The notes under the pieces are model-generated. The model saw only the letters and a list, made by a program, of their open reading frames with translations, ran no database searches and had not been told where the DNA came from. A DNA stretch of 31,522 bases, taken from a virus. The stretch lies in IMG/VR virus record IMGVR_UViG_3300025425_000096, positions 1-31,522 of that record; one strand, given 5' to 3'. The translations under genes and the position numbers were made by a program. This document shows positions 15,561 to 23,684 of the stretch, piece after piece; position 1 is the stretch's first letter; each line of letters begins with the position of its first letter.

Positions 15561-17539
15561 TATGGCCTCCTTTCACCTCTCCAAGAACCTACGGTCATCA
15601 TAATAAACCTACCGAGAGAAGAAGAATTCTTAGTCTGAGTACGCTTATTGTTTCTTCCTATAGTAGCAATCATTTTAGGTGTCACATCCGAAACAGGCAA
15701 TTCAGCAATAGAGGTTAACTCGTTTATGAAGTTATTATCTACTACCCAGCCGTTTTCTCTAAGTGATTCTATCAATCGTCTGATGCTCCCAGGGCCATAA
15801 TTAACGCCGCTATTTGTTGGTACTACGCTTATTTGTGGCATTATGTCTGCTGCTATTTCAGTTGGAGTCATATTCGAATAGGCATCCTGATTGCCTTCAT
15901 ATGCCTTCAAGGCAGCGGCAGTGTTCTGAGTGTAAATATGACGCTTACTGCGCTGTTCTTCGGACGAGAAATCGAAATCCATAAGGGCCCACATGTACGG
16001 CCCGTTATCTAATGCTGCGGTGACTGATACTTTATCTACGCCAATGCTCCTATAATAGGCAAAGCTGCCCTCGATAACATTTTGGCCTAACCCCTTGCCT
16101 TGATGAGAAGACTTTAGTTTGAACAGGTCGTGGTATACGCTTAAGGTGCCATCTGATCCTCTAGTCAAAGTCCTAGAAATCGTTCCCGCAGACGAGCCAT
16201 TAGGTGCTATTAGACTACCGCTAAGGCTTACCGTTTCTCTAGACAGACCTTCCCCCCTAGTCACTGCTCTCTGAGCTCTGTCCATTAAAACAGAGTCTGG
16301 AACAGATCCGACGCTACTGGAACTTGACCAATCGATGGAGTACCCCTTGAGATCGGTATTGTTTTGTAAGTACGAGATAAAATCGTCCCTAAAATTATTT
16401 CCTCTAAGGTATTTCGGGAATGCAGCGTTTAGATCAAACTTATAAATGCCGAGAGTATCTTTAAGAAATTTCTTGTATTCGTCTGTTGCTTCACCCGTAT
16501 ACAGGTACTTAGCGTACGCTTCTGCAAAATGTTCCTGATCGTTATTTTGTCCGTAGCTAGACACTTCTTGATCGCGAACATCGGAATAGCGAGCATCTAG
16601 CTCACCGCCCCTCTCATCGCCCCATAGTGGGTCGATACTTCTGTGCAGACTGTGGCCGTACTCGTGTAATACAGTCTCTGTTATAGAGGTATCTCCTCCA
16701 AATTCTCCTTCTAAGCTAGAAGCGAATTCATGGTTTATTAGTATTACGGATTTTGAGCTACGGAGCAGGGGAGAAGATATCTCCGACACCCCAATCTCTG
16801 ACCCATCTGCCCTAGTAACGAAGTTTACTCCCTGAGCCCTGGTTAGGTCCCTAGTATTAGGAGAGATGTCAGAGTACGCCTCCTCGAAGTTGGCCTGGGT
16901 CCCACTGATCCTTAGGATAACTGAGCGAGGGTCAAAGTTCATCGCAGAAGTGTTGTTAAGTGAAAACTCAGAGAGCGTAGTTAAAGCTTCTTTGTATTCC
17001 TTAGTGTCTACAGAAGGGGCAGCGCTGATAGGCTTGCCCTCACTGTCTCTCTTTATTTCGTATGGAATTTGTACTAGTCCAACTGGACTAGACGCGCCTA
17101 TGACTGGTTTGAACTTAACTCCGGATGCAAAGAGCCTGTCTACTGTCTGAGCCACGCCGTCGTTCGGCCTGTCAGCTCTTAGAAATTCTAGGAAGTAGGC
17201 AAAGTCTTCAGCGCTCCCGCCTAAAGGACGATAGGACGCCGAACGTTTAAATTCATCGACTGAAGGCCTGGTAATCAGGAGAGCTAAGTCTTGAGTATTT
17301 ACAGTAGCGCCAAACACACCCCTTGCACTAGCAGTTTCTAGCTGCCAGTTAGGGCCAAGAACATCGGCGTTATTACCTATAAGTGACTTTACTTCACGGA
17401 TTTTGTTTCTAAAAATATTTGCTCTGGCTACAGCTAACTGTAAGTTCGCTTCTAGTGTAGTACCCCCGTAGTTGGCTAGATTTTTCATCTCGGGAAGGGC
17501 TTTTACTAGATCGCTGCTGTCAAGAAGCTCCGGGATCAC
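15560..17539 (-). CDS. Zincin metallopeptidase plus GNAT acetyltransferase (frameshifted C-terminal part)
   Basis: This 659-aa frame contains two enzyme-like domains. A zinc peptidase (gluzincin-type) lies at about 170-365: the helix TETVLHEYGHSLHR gives HExxH with His292, Glu293 and His296, and a downstream helix QEHFAEAYAKY supplies a possible third ligand Glu (336 or 340). A GNAT-like acetyltransferase lies at about 430-530: SSHQGKGLGQNVIEGSFAYY holds the acetyl-CoA loop motif HQGKGLG (479-485), followed by the family's beta strand and DNGPYMWALMDFDF. The C-terminal ~120 residues are polar. The GTG at 17539 lacks a ribosome binding site at proper distance. The frame is open without a stop back to 17668 on the A7 run ending the 903-aa ORF, so it is probably translated as a -1 fusion of about 1604 aa. 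Targets are unknown; a virion-borne effector or prohead factor is possible. Confidence 0.72.
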   Translation of the reverse strand: MIPELLDSSDLVKALPEMKNLANYGGTTLEANLQLAVARANIFRNKIREVKSLIGNNADVLGPNWQLETASARGVFGATVNTQDLALLITRPSVDEFKRSASYRPLGGSAEDFAYFLEFLRADRPNDGVAQTVDRLFASGVKFKPVIGASSPVGLVQIPYEIKRDSEGKPISAAPSVDTKEYKEALTTLSEFSLNNTSAMNFDPRSVILRISGTQANFEEAYSDISPNTRDLTRAQGVNFVTRADGSEIGVSEISSPLLRSSKSVILINHEFASSLEGEFGGDTSITETVLHEYGHSLHRSIDPLWGDERGGELDARYSDVRDQEVSSYGQNNDQEHFAEAYAKYLYTGEATDEYKKFLKDTLGIYKFDLNAAFPKYLRGNNFRDDFISYLQNNTDLKGYSIDWSSSSSVGSVPDSVLMDRAQRAVTRGEGLSRETVSLSGSLIAPNGSSAGTISRTLTRGSDGTLSVYHDLFKLKSSHQGKGLGQNVIEGSFAYYRSIGVDKVSVTAALDNGPYMWALMDFDFSSEEQRSKRHIYTQNTAAALKAYEGNQDAYSNMTPTEIAADIMPQISVVPTNSGVNYGPGSIRRLIESLRENGWVVDNNFINELTSIAELPVSDVTPKMIATIGRNNKRTQTKNSSSLGRFIMMTVGSWRGERRP

Positions 17540-17643
17540 ACTGGCAGGAGATTGAATCTCCTCCGAGACGTCGTCCCAGAAGTCAGCCGGTAAATCGTAG
17601 CCCTCATCAGAGTCAGGAGCGCTAGGTACTTCTCTGAGTAGAG

Positions 17644-17674
17644 CTAGCCCCTGGTCAGGGCCTAGGCTTTTTTT
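17644..17674 (-). promoter_or_regulatory. Candidate -1 frameshift site (A7 run plus hairpin)
   Basis: The 903-aa ORF ends CCA AAA AAA GCC TAG. A AAA AAA (17668-17674) is a canonical -1 slippery heptamer in the right phase. After slipping, the frame reads SLGPDQGLALLREV... and continues for 43 codons into the 659-aa zincin-GNAT frame with no stop. A hairpin follows at once: CTAGGCCCT (17657-17665) pairs with AGGGGCTAG (17644-17652), one G-G mismatch, loop GACC. The stem starts only 2 bases after the heptamer, closer than the usual 5-9. An alternative is that the true sequence has eight A and the two ORFs are simply one gene. Confidence 0.65.
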
Positions 17675-20373
17675 GGTGTTACCTCCGTACCAAGCTTGTA
17701 GACCGCCGAACCTTCGACTCCGTCTGCTCCTGTATACAAGAATGCCAGTGCTGGAGAGCCATCTCTGCTTGTAACAGGTCGAGGAGCCGTCTTTACGATA
17801 CCAAGAGGCCTTCCTTCTTTATTGTGCAGCATATCTCCTTGAACAACATCATCTATAAGCATAGGAGGAGAGGGCTGAGCAGAGATAACAGTATCAGTAC
17901 CAACAGGCTTCGCTCGCTGCCTAGGTGCAGGGATCGGCTCTGAATCGGGGTCTCTCCTGGCTTCTGCTAGTGCTTGGCCCTGTAGGTTAGCAGTGTAATC
18001 TGTTAGAGGAGTGTCTTGATCTCTCGTCTGCCTGAGTTTTAGCGCGTTTATCTCCCTCGTATTGCCGTTCGCATCTACTACCAATACGTAGTCCCCATAA
18101 TCGTAAGATGCTTTGTCTCCGGGAGTGGCGTTAACGTTTTGCACTAAACCAGAAACTTTAAGGATAGATGTTTCGCCTACGTTGTTTGTATACTCAACGG
18201 TCATACCCTTCTCGATAGACTTCGTCATATCCTTTGAGGCGTACCTAATTGATCTAGTATTAGAGTCCGGGTTCCTGTAGATCCCCCGCATACGCTCTGA
18301 TGCGGCGGATACATAGTAGTCGAAGCTCTGGGTACTTCTCTGGCTCGCATTAGGGTTTCTTCGTCTGAACTCGGCTCTAATAGCCTTTCTTGCGTCTGCA
18401 TGCGCCTTCTCACCGAGAGGTGTACTTCCAAATATAGAATACAGAATGTCATACATATCTTCTTTAAGAGCTACATCTCTGTCGCGTCTTGACGTTCCTG
18501 AGCTCATGAACTCATCATAGGTATTCCATAGGCTAGGGAGCTCGCTGTTTTTAACAATCTTCGTACCTGCGTGGTAGGTTACATTCCTACCATCGGCAAG
18601 TCGTACGGCGTTATCACCGATTTCTTCCATCTTTTTTCGGTCGCCTGTTCCAGACATAAGCCACTTAAGACGACTAGATAAGCTGTCATTCGGGCCCCAT
18701 GCATTCCCCTTGCCGCCTCTACCAAACTTTACGTTTGCCCAATCAAAACCATCATTATCGACCCTGCCCATCAGTCTATCAAGTAGCCCCTGAGGGCCGT
18801 TAGCTTTGCTCAGAAGTGGCGCAATGGAGTGACGATCATCTTTGTGCTGGTACTCTTTGAATTCTCCAGTTTCTGGGTCAGTCCAGCGCATAGTGTACAC
18901 AATAGCCTTTTTACCAGAGTTGTTTGCCCGTAGTTCAAATATTTTGCCGTCTTTGTCTTCTTGCCTGTGAAGAACTAGAGCACCCTCTTCAGTAAACTTA
19001 GCGTCCGGGTATATTTTAGCTAAAGCATCCATCATTGCAAACGGGTCATCGGCGGAAAGAATCCTATTGTGCTCATCTACGTAGCCGACAGGCGTGCCGT
19101 CAGGGCCCATCACAGGGGTGAGCTTTCTGGCTCTTTCCCTCTCTAGCTCTTCTTTGGACAGTACTGGCAAGTTAAAGTTGCTACCGTCGTCCATTCTGCC
19201 GGGTGGAGGGAAGTTCACAGGAGGTGATCCATCGCTAGTCTGTGTGACTGCCTCTCCCTCAGGAGTGTCTACACCCTCGGGGGTAGGCTTGGCTGGCTTG
19301 GCTGGCTTGGAGGGCTTGGCTGGCTCAGTAGGCTCAGTAGGCTCAGTAGGCTCAGTAGGCTCAGTAGGCTCAGTAGGCTCAGTAGGCTCAGTAGGCCGAG
19401 CGATAGTAGCCTTTCTGCCCTGCACAACGTTAAGTTGCCTAGTAAGATCTAGAGGAAACTCTGCTACGATGCCATCCTCATTCTGTAGTCTCATGAATGA
19501 TCTACCGCCGCTACTGGGGTCCAATCTTATATCCAGGACAACAGAATCTCTACCTGCCCTCGAGCGAACTACATCTCCGACATTTAAGTTCATGGGAGTT
19601 GTCGGTTTTACGCTGCTTTCAGGGCTAAGGGACTCTACTAAGTTGTCTAATTTTACTTCAGTATCGCCATGTAGGCTGACTTCATCCATGATATTTGCAA
19701 CTGCATCGTCTGCGGCTTTAGTGGAGCTTGGTTCTTCGGCCGAAGAGGGGGTGTATGCATCAACAATAGCCTCACCCTCAGGTCCGTCTTCAACAAGTTT
19801 GTTAACGTCTTCGCCTTCAACAGCTTGCTCTGCAAGTGCTGGTGGAAGTTTTGCTAGAGGCTCTTTCTCACGTATTGCGCGGAAGTCCTTGTCCTCTTCG
19901 TCGGTTAGTCCGTTAGTGGCTAGTTCAATATCTAGCTCATCGCCCGGCTGAGCATTCATGTCCTCTAGTTTTTGTGGCTGATCAGCTATTGACGCAGGAA
20001 GAGTATGCTTGAGATCTGGGTCAATACCCTTGCTCTTCAAGAAATCACGATCTAGCTGAATCTTGGATTCTAGCTCACCGTTTTTGGAGGCTACTTCAAG
20101 TACTGTGCTCTCTGGGATTCCTGAGCTAGCGAAGCCTTCTCCGACTAGCATGCGGATATTATTCTTCTCACCCTTGTTAACTGCAGTACCGCCGATAGCC
20201 TTACCAGTAACCTTAATGGTTTTACCGTTAGGTAGGGATACACTTGCAAACATGCCTGCACCAGTTAGTACCCAGCGGCCGTTTTTATCACGGGGCTGAA
20301 GCCTAGCTCTTGCACTCTTTGCTGCAGAAGAGTTGCCACCAACTGCGATTATGGCGTCGAAGAGATTAGGCAT
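17662..20373 (-). CDS. Large head-module protein, N-terminal ORF (903 aa)
   Basis: I do not recognise a complete family. Visible regions: a short N-terminus then QPRDKNGRW (26-34) and a beta domain to about 120; an acidic linker (~140-255); a small SH3-like beta domain (~261-320, NVGDVVRSRAG..VVLDIRLD); eight Thr-Glu-Pro repeats (328-351) followed by Ala/Ser-Lys-Pro repeats, probably an extended spacer; a central part of ~400 residues with charged helices (FKEYQHKDDRHSIAPLLSKA; MGRVDNDGFDWANVKFGRGG); and two more small beta domains near the C-terminus (VEYTNNVGETSILKV; VVQGDMLHNKEGRPLG). It ends on the A7 slip site and is probably extended into the zincin-GNAT frame. Start ATG 20373 has AAGGAT upstream; a TAAAATT motif lies 35 bases before it. 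Probably virion-associated by position. Confidence 0.65.
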   Translation of the reverse strand: MPNLFDAIIAVGGNSSAAKSARARLQPRDKNGRWVLTGAGMFASVSLPNGKTIKVTGKAIGGTAVNKGEKNNIRMLVGEGFASSGIPESTVLEVASKNGELESKIQLDRDFLKSKGIDPDLKHTLPASIADQPQKLEDMNAQPGDELDIELATNGLTDEEDKDFRAIREKEPLAKLPPALAEQAVEGEDVNKLVEDGPEGEAIVDAYTPSSAEEPSSTKAADDAVANIMDEVSLHGDTEVKLDNLVESLSPESSVKPTTPMNLNVGDVVRSRAGRDSVVLDIRLDPSSGGRSFMRLQNEDGIVAEFPLDLTRQLNVVQGRKATIARPTEPTEPTEPTEPTEPTEPTEPTEPAKPSKPAKPAKPTPEGVDTPEGEAVTQTSDGSPPVNFPPPGRMDDGSNFNLPVLSKEELERERARKLTPVMGPDGTPVGYVDEHNRILSADDPFAMMDALAKIYPDAKFTEEGALVLHRQEDKDGKIFELRANNSGKKAIVYTMRWTDPETGEFKEYQHKDDRHSIAPLLSKANGPQGLLDRLMGRVDNDGFDWANVKFGRGGKGNAWGPNDSLSSRLKWLMSGTGDRKKMEEIGDNAVRLADGRNVTYHAGTKIVKNSELPSLWNTYDEFMSSGTSRRDRDVALKEDMYDILYSIFGSTPLGEKAHADARKAIRAEFRRRNPNASQRSTQSFDYYVSAASERMRGIYRNPDSNTRSIRYASKDMTKSIEKGMTVEYTNNVGETSILKVSGLVQNVNATPGDKASYDYGDYVLVVDANGNTREINALKLRQTRDQDTPLTDYTANLQGQALAEARRDPDSEPIPAPRQRAKPVGTDTVISAQPSPPMLIDDVVQGDMLHNKEGRPLGIVKTAPRPVTSRDGSPALAFLYTGADGVEGSAVYKLGTEVTPKKA
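19322..19393. repeat. Eight tandem copies of a 9-bp repeat (GGCTCAGTA)
   Basis: Eight perfect copies of GGCTCAGTA (plus strand) lie inside the 903-aa gene and encode eight Thr-Glu-Pro units. Degenerate 9-mers (GGCTTGGCT) adjoin at about 19291-19321 and encode Lys-Pro-Ala units. Perfect nucleotide identity implies recent slippage-driven change in copy number. It is a coding minisatellite, not an intergenic repeat. Confidence 0.95.
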
Positions 20374-20407
20374 AGAGTTGATCCTTTATATAGTAGAAGA
20401 CTACTTA

Positions 20408-20417
20408 AAATTTTACC
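20408..20417 (-). promoter_or_regulatory. Recurrent GGTAAAATTT motif
   Basis: GGTAAAATTT lies in the 54-base gap between the 246-aa gene and the 903-aa gene, about 35 bases before the latter's ATG. AAGACA, 17 bases upstream, is a weak -35 match. It is the best-spaced of the TAAAATT copies for a promoter driving the large head genes. Confidence 0.35.
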
Positions 20418-20427
20418 TCAATAAAAA

Positions 20428-21168
20428 CTAGCTGTCTTTAGTATGCTTCTTTTTTAAAGCTTCTAAATGAGAGACGGTGACTTCGGAAAGACCTCCACTA
20501 GCCATTAAAACCTCTAGCCTAGTGGTCGCATGCAATACCTCTATGCCGCCGGAGCCTATATCAAAAGCAGAAAGAAGTGCTTCTTTGGCAAAGTCATCCA
20601 AGTCAGGGGCACCATAGACCCACTCGAGGGAGTCCGCAATTGAAGATTCTCTTCCCGGATGTCCGGCTGGTAGAAGAATAGAATATTCTGATAAATCTTC
20701 AAGATCCTCAGAAACGCCTTCGGTTGCATACTCTACGTATGTGAATACTTCCCACAGAATCGCTAACTCAAGTTCTTCGGTGTCTCCGAGGTAGCTATAT
20801 TTGTCGCAGGCTTTTCTAGCCACTTGATAGGCATCTTCTTCGCGAACTCGCCTGGAGTGCCCAAACTCACTATTAACACTTGCAACTATCTCATCTATGG
20901 ATGCCGCAGAAGGGACGCAATTTGGTACTTTTTTGCCGTTCTTCTTTTTCATGCCTACTTGGACGTAGCCCTTCCAGCAAGGATCATCAGATTCTTTCTC
21001 TAAAGCTGCGGCTTCGTGAGCTGAATCCTTCATTAGCTCGCCGTCTGGCATGTAGTGATAACCTTCGGGAGCTTCTTTTTTCTCTTCTGTTTCTTCTTCT
21101 TCTATCTTATCTACCGGCGCTGCGTACTCGCCTGAAGCGTTCACTACTTTGTTTATATACTCGGACAT
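20428..21168 (-). CDS. Head-module protein with Cys motif (246 aa)
   Basis: Two short motifs common in phage head-module proteins are visible: APEGYHYMPDGELMKDSAHE (33-52), then DPCWKGYVQVGMKKKNGKK with a second Cys in VPNCVP (62-86). The two cysteines could form a small metal- or disulfide-stabilised knuckle. A helical region follows: DEIVASVNSEFGHSRRVREE, then ACDKYSYLGDTEELELAILW, and a Leu-rich C-terminal helix set containing LMASGG. No enzyme motif is seen. It sits between the miniferritin gene (its ATG directly after that gene's TAA, AGGAG upstream) and the giant head genes. A scaffold-like, portal-proximal or internal head protein is plausible, but only by context. Confidence 0.65.
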   Translation of the reverse strand: MSEYINKVVNASGEYAAPVDKIEEEETEEKKEAPEGYHYMPDGELMKDSAHEAAALEKESDDPCWKGYVQVGMKKKNGKKVPNCVPSAASIDEIVASVNSEFGHSRRVREEDAYQVARKACDKYSYLGDTEELELAILWEVFTYVEYATEGVSEDLEDLSEYSILLPAGHPGRESSIADSLEWVYGAPDLDDFAKEALLSAFDIGSGGIEVLHATTRLEVLMASGGLSEVTVSHLEALKKKHTKDS

Positions 21169-21627
21169 TTAGCGGACTCCTAGGAATGCGTTGATTTGCC
21201 AGTTCCACATCTTGTGCATGTCAATACGTGCTGCAAGGAAATCCAGCAATCCTTGCTCATTGCATTTTTCTGCTTCTTCAAATGCTCCAAACAGCGAGTG
21301 CATTATCTGGTCATTTACTCTTTTAGCCGACTGAAGCATGAATGTAGGAGAAGATCCGTCTAGACGCTCTTCTTTGATGAGGGACATCTCTGCATAATCT
21401 GTCAAAAAGTAAGGAGCAGGGAATCCAGCCTTAAGGATATTCTCGCCCAGCGGGTCGATCGAACTGTCCACATCCTTATAAAGAGTTTTGAAGAACTTGT
21501 GATACTCACCAAAGTCTGGGCCTAAGACGTTCCAGTGGTAGCCATGAAAAATAAACTTGGCAGTCACAGTATCAGCTAGCAGAAGCGCTAACTTTGATAC
21601 TAATTCCGTTTTTTGGTCGATATGCAT
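21169..21627 (-). CDS. dps: Dps-type miniferritin
   Basis: This 152-aa protein is a Dps-family miniferritin. Twelve subunits of such proteins form a shell that oxidises Fe(II) with peroxide and stores iron, and some bind DNA. The inter-subunit ferroxidase residues are intact: His31 and Trp32 (GYHWNVLGPDFGEYH), His43, Asp58 and Glu62 (SSIDPLGENI). These are the same positions as in Listeria innocua Dps. The length and the ending helix (ARIDMHKMWNWQINAFLG) are normal. The N-terminus is short, without a Lys-rich tail, so non-specific DNA binding is doubtful. The gene lies between the portal (1-base gap) and a Cys-motif head protein, inside the structural operon. That suggests late expression and possible packaging or protection of DNA or host during the burst; this is inference. 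Confidence 0.93.
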   Translation of the reverse strand: MHIDQKTELVSKLALLLADTVTAKFIFHGYHWNVLGPDFGEYHKFFKTLYKDVDSSIDPLGENILKAGFPAPYFLTDYAEMSLIKEERLDGSSPTFMLQSAKRVNDQIMHSLFGAFEEAEKCNEQGLLDFLAARIDMHKMWNWQINAFLGVR

Positions 21628-21628
21628 A

Positions 21629-23374
21629 TTAAGCCTCTGGTTCTGCTAGTGGTGGGACTTCTTCTGTTGTATCTTCGGTAGGAGCCTCTGCAGCTCCTGC
21701 GTCTTCAGCTGGCACGCCAGTGAGAAGCCGGTCAATCTCTGGAGGAATCTCGGCTCCGCTTTCTTCCATGGCCTTGTTTCGAATACCTGCCATAAGTTCA
21801 GGAGCAACAGCTTGAAGCATTGCCTCTGTAAGCTCGGGTGTTACTTGGCCTTTTTGTATTACTAGGCGAAGTGCAAGTTCCTTAGGGTCTGGCGCATCGG
21901 ACTCAGAGAAGCCGTGAGCACGACGCCATGTGTCGTAAGATATCGCCATCTTTTCGAATCCAGAGTCTGCATCTGTAGCGCGGTCATTCCTGGTCGCTAC
22001 AAGACTAGGGTCGTACCAAATGCAGACATTTTTAACTTCTGCTTCGGAATATCCATTGGCAATTAGGTATGGACGCAGGTACATAACAGTTAGTGCGTCA
22101 ACGATTAGTAGCATCAGAGGCTCTATGTGAGCCTTATATAGGCTCTCATCGATTTGTAGAGCGTTAGAGTATTTAACGTTGGCAAGTCCCGTCACGATGT
22201 CTTTGGGGACGTCTAGGCCCTGCATGATGCGCTCTAGTACACGATCGGAGCGCTCAGCTAGTGCTGGGTCGAACGAACGTTCGAACTTAAACTGATGGAT
22301 CTTGTCGCCAAGCTCTGCTGGGCCACGGATGATCAAAGGAACGACAGCAGACGCGGAGTCTTCGTCCTTAATCGGGGTGGTCATTGCATCGATTAGTTGA
22401 TCTTCGAAGTCGTCTGCGGCCTCTTCTGGGTTAAACTGCTCGTTGAAATCTCCATCTTCGTCATATGGGTAGTCGGGGTCAGGTGATGCAGCGACCGAAA
22501 GGCCGTCTGGCAAGTAGAGAGCGCCAGCGTTTAGGCGTGAACGTGCAGTCGCACGGAAAGTCCTGTTCAACAAAAGCAATTCTGCGCAAAGGTCTAATAG
22601 ACTGCGTAGTGAAGAGTCGGAATCCTGCGTGTAACGAGGGTGAGCTCGCCATATTCTCCCTACGTATGCAGATGTAGGTAGTTGAATTGTGTCATTATTG
22701 CCCTGAGCCATCACAGAAGCGCCACCACCACCAACATCGCGACGGGGGTTAATTATGTAGTTCCCTCTAGAGTCAACCTGAAGTTCGTCTGTGGAACGAA
22801 TGTCCCATGTCTCCGGAAGGCCGGAGCCTTTTCGTTCCGGAATTTGAACCAGATAGCATTCTCCAGTAACTTGCAAGTTTAGAGCGGCGTCCTTTAGAAG
22901 TCCAGGCTGTCCACCGTAGGCAGAGCTTAGGCGGTCGAGCACGCGAGTTGCTGCAGCAGCTAAACGCGGGTCTACACTCTCTACAAAATCAATCGGTGAA
23001 GGTGTTTCGCTTGGATTGCTGACAGCAGCGGGGTAAAGACGAATTCTTGAAACAACGGACGCAACTAGGTTGAATGCATATTTGATTTCACCGATTGCAT
23101 CGTAGTACTCCCAGGCTTCTGATTGCCACGAAGAGGCTGAGGAGTCTCTGCGAGCTTTAAAATATTGAGCTTCGGTCTTGTCGTCTAGTTTTACCTGAGC
23201 AGCGGCAGCGGTCATTGCACGTGGGGCGTTAAAAACTTGTGGCTCAGCGTAAACAATTCCAAAAGAGTCTACGGAAACTCCGGGCGCAACGCGTGTAGTG
23301 TTCCTTGGAGAGGCCGCACGTATCTTCGGGCTTTCGTTCCGTGTTCCTGCTGGTTCTTTCTTAAAAATACCCAA
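21629..23374 (-). CDS. Portal protein
   Basis: This 581-aa protein fits the portal, the dodecameric ring at the head vertex through which DNA is packaged and which nucleates head assembly. It lies downstream of the large terminase gene. Core patterns: a helix (SSWQSEAWEYYDAIGEIKYAF), LYPAAV, then LLKDAALNLQVTGECYLVQI, ELLLLNRTFRATARSRLNAG, a wing-like acidic segment (DPDYPYDEDGDFNEQFNPEE), IIRGPAELGDKIHQFKFERS, the crown helices with RIMQGLDVPKDIVTGLANVKYSNALQIDES and MLLIVDALTVMYLRPYL, and WYDPSLVATRNDRATDAD near the channel region. The C-terminus (~540-581) is Pro/Glu/Thr-rich and disordered. Start ATG follows a GGGAGCC sequence. A 5' gap of 18 bases separates it from the DUF1360-type gene. 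Confidence 0.88.
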   Translation of the reverse strand: MGIFKKEPAGTRNESPKIRAASPRNTTRVAPGVSVDSFGIVYAEPQVFNAPRAMTAAAAQVKLDDKTEAQYFKARRDSSASSWQSEAWEYYDAIGEIKYAFNLVASVVSRIRLYPAAVSNPSETPSPIDFVESVDPRLAAAATRVLDRLSSAYGGQPGLLKDAALNLQVTGECYLVQIPERKGSGLPETWDIRSTDELQVDSRGNYIINPRRDVGGGGASVMAQGNNDTIQLPTSAYVGRIWRAHPRYTQDSDSSLRSLLDLCAELLLLNRTFRATARSRLNAGALYLPDGLSVAASPDPDYPYDEDGDFNEQFNPEEAADDFEDQLIDAMTTPIKDEDSASAVVPLIIRGPAELGDKIHQFKFERSFDPALAERSDRVLERIMQGLDVPKDIVTGLANVKYSNALQIDESLYKAHIEPLMLLIVDALTVMYLRPYLIANGYSEAEVKNVCIWYDPSLVATRNDRATDADSGFEKMAISYDTWRRAHGFSESDAPDPKELALRLVIQKGQVTPELTEAMLQAVAPELMAGIRNKAMEESGAEIPPEIDRLLTGVPAEDAGAAEAPTEDTTEEVPPLAEPEA

Positions 23375-23392
23375 GATGGGCTCCCTGTCTGT

Positions 23393-23683
23393 TTAGCGCT
23401 CGGTCCAAGCGGAGATAAGTCCAATCAAGGCGGAGATAGCCAAGACTAATGATACCACAATTGTGATTTGGGGTAAAATAATTGCTCCAAATACAAAGAT
23501 TCCTGACATCCAGAAACCCGTACACCAGTTACATGTGATTAAGTATCCAAGTTTAGTGCTCGGCGGGAACTTCGACCAGATTTTATTTCGAAAACCTTCT
23601 GCAATGACATCAGTGGTAATCATATGCGTTGCCCGAAAGGCCGCAAGGGCAACAATTACAAAATTTAGTGCGGTAAGTTCCAT
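23393..23683 (-). CDS. DUF1360-type small membrane protein
   Basis: This 96-aa protein resembles DUF1360, a family of small membrane proteins frequent in phages and Gram-positive hosts. Visible: an N-terminal hydrophobic helix (NFVIVALAAFRATHMITTD), a polar loop with PPSTKLGYLITCNWCTGF that gives the family's C..C-type motif (Cys at about 51 and 54), and two more hydrophobic stretches (WMSGIFVFGAIILPQITIVV and VLAISALIGLISA). About three membrane segments are likely. Function is unknown for the family. It starts one base after the stop of the 120-aa gene and precedes the portal, so it is co-expressed with head genes. Confidence 0.8.
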   Translation of the reverse strand: MELTALNFVIVALAAFRATHMITTDVIAEGFRNKIWSKFPPSTKLGYLITCNWCTGFWMSGIFVFGAIILPQITIVVSLVLAISALIGLISAWTER

Positions 23684-23684
23684 G

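Noticed and set aside
19322-19393. CRISPR-like tandem repeat
   Set aside because: Units are 9 bases with no spacers and are in frame with a Thr-Glu-Pro coding region.
19094-19951. 285-aa open frame with Gly-Ser-Val repeats on the plus strand
   Set aside because: Antisense reading of the Thr-Glu-Pro repeat gene; the repeat only keeps the frame open.
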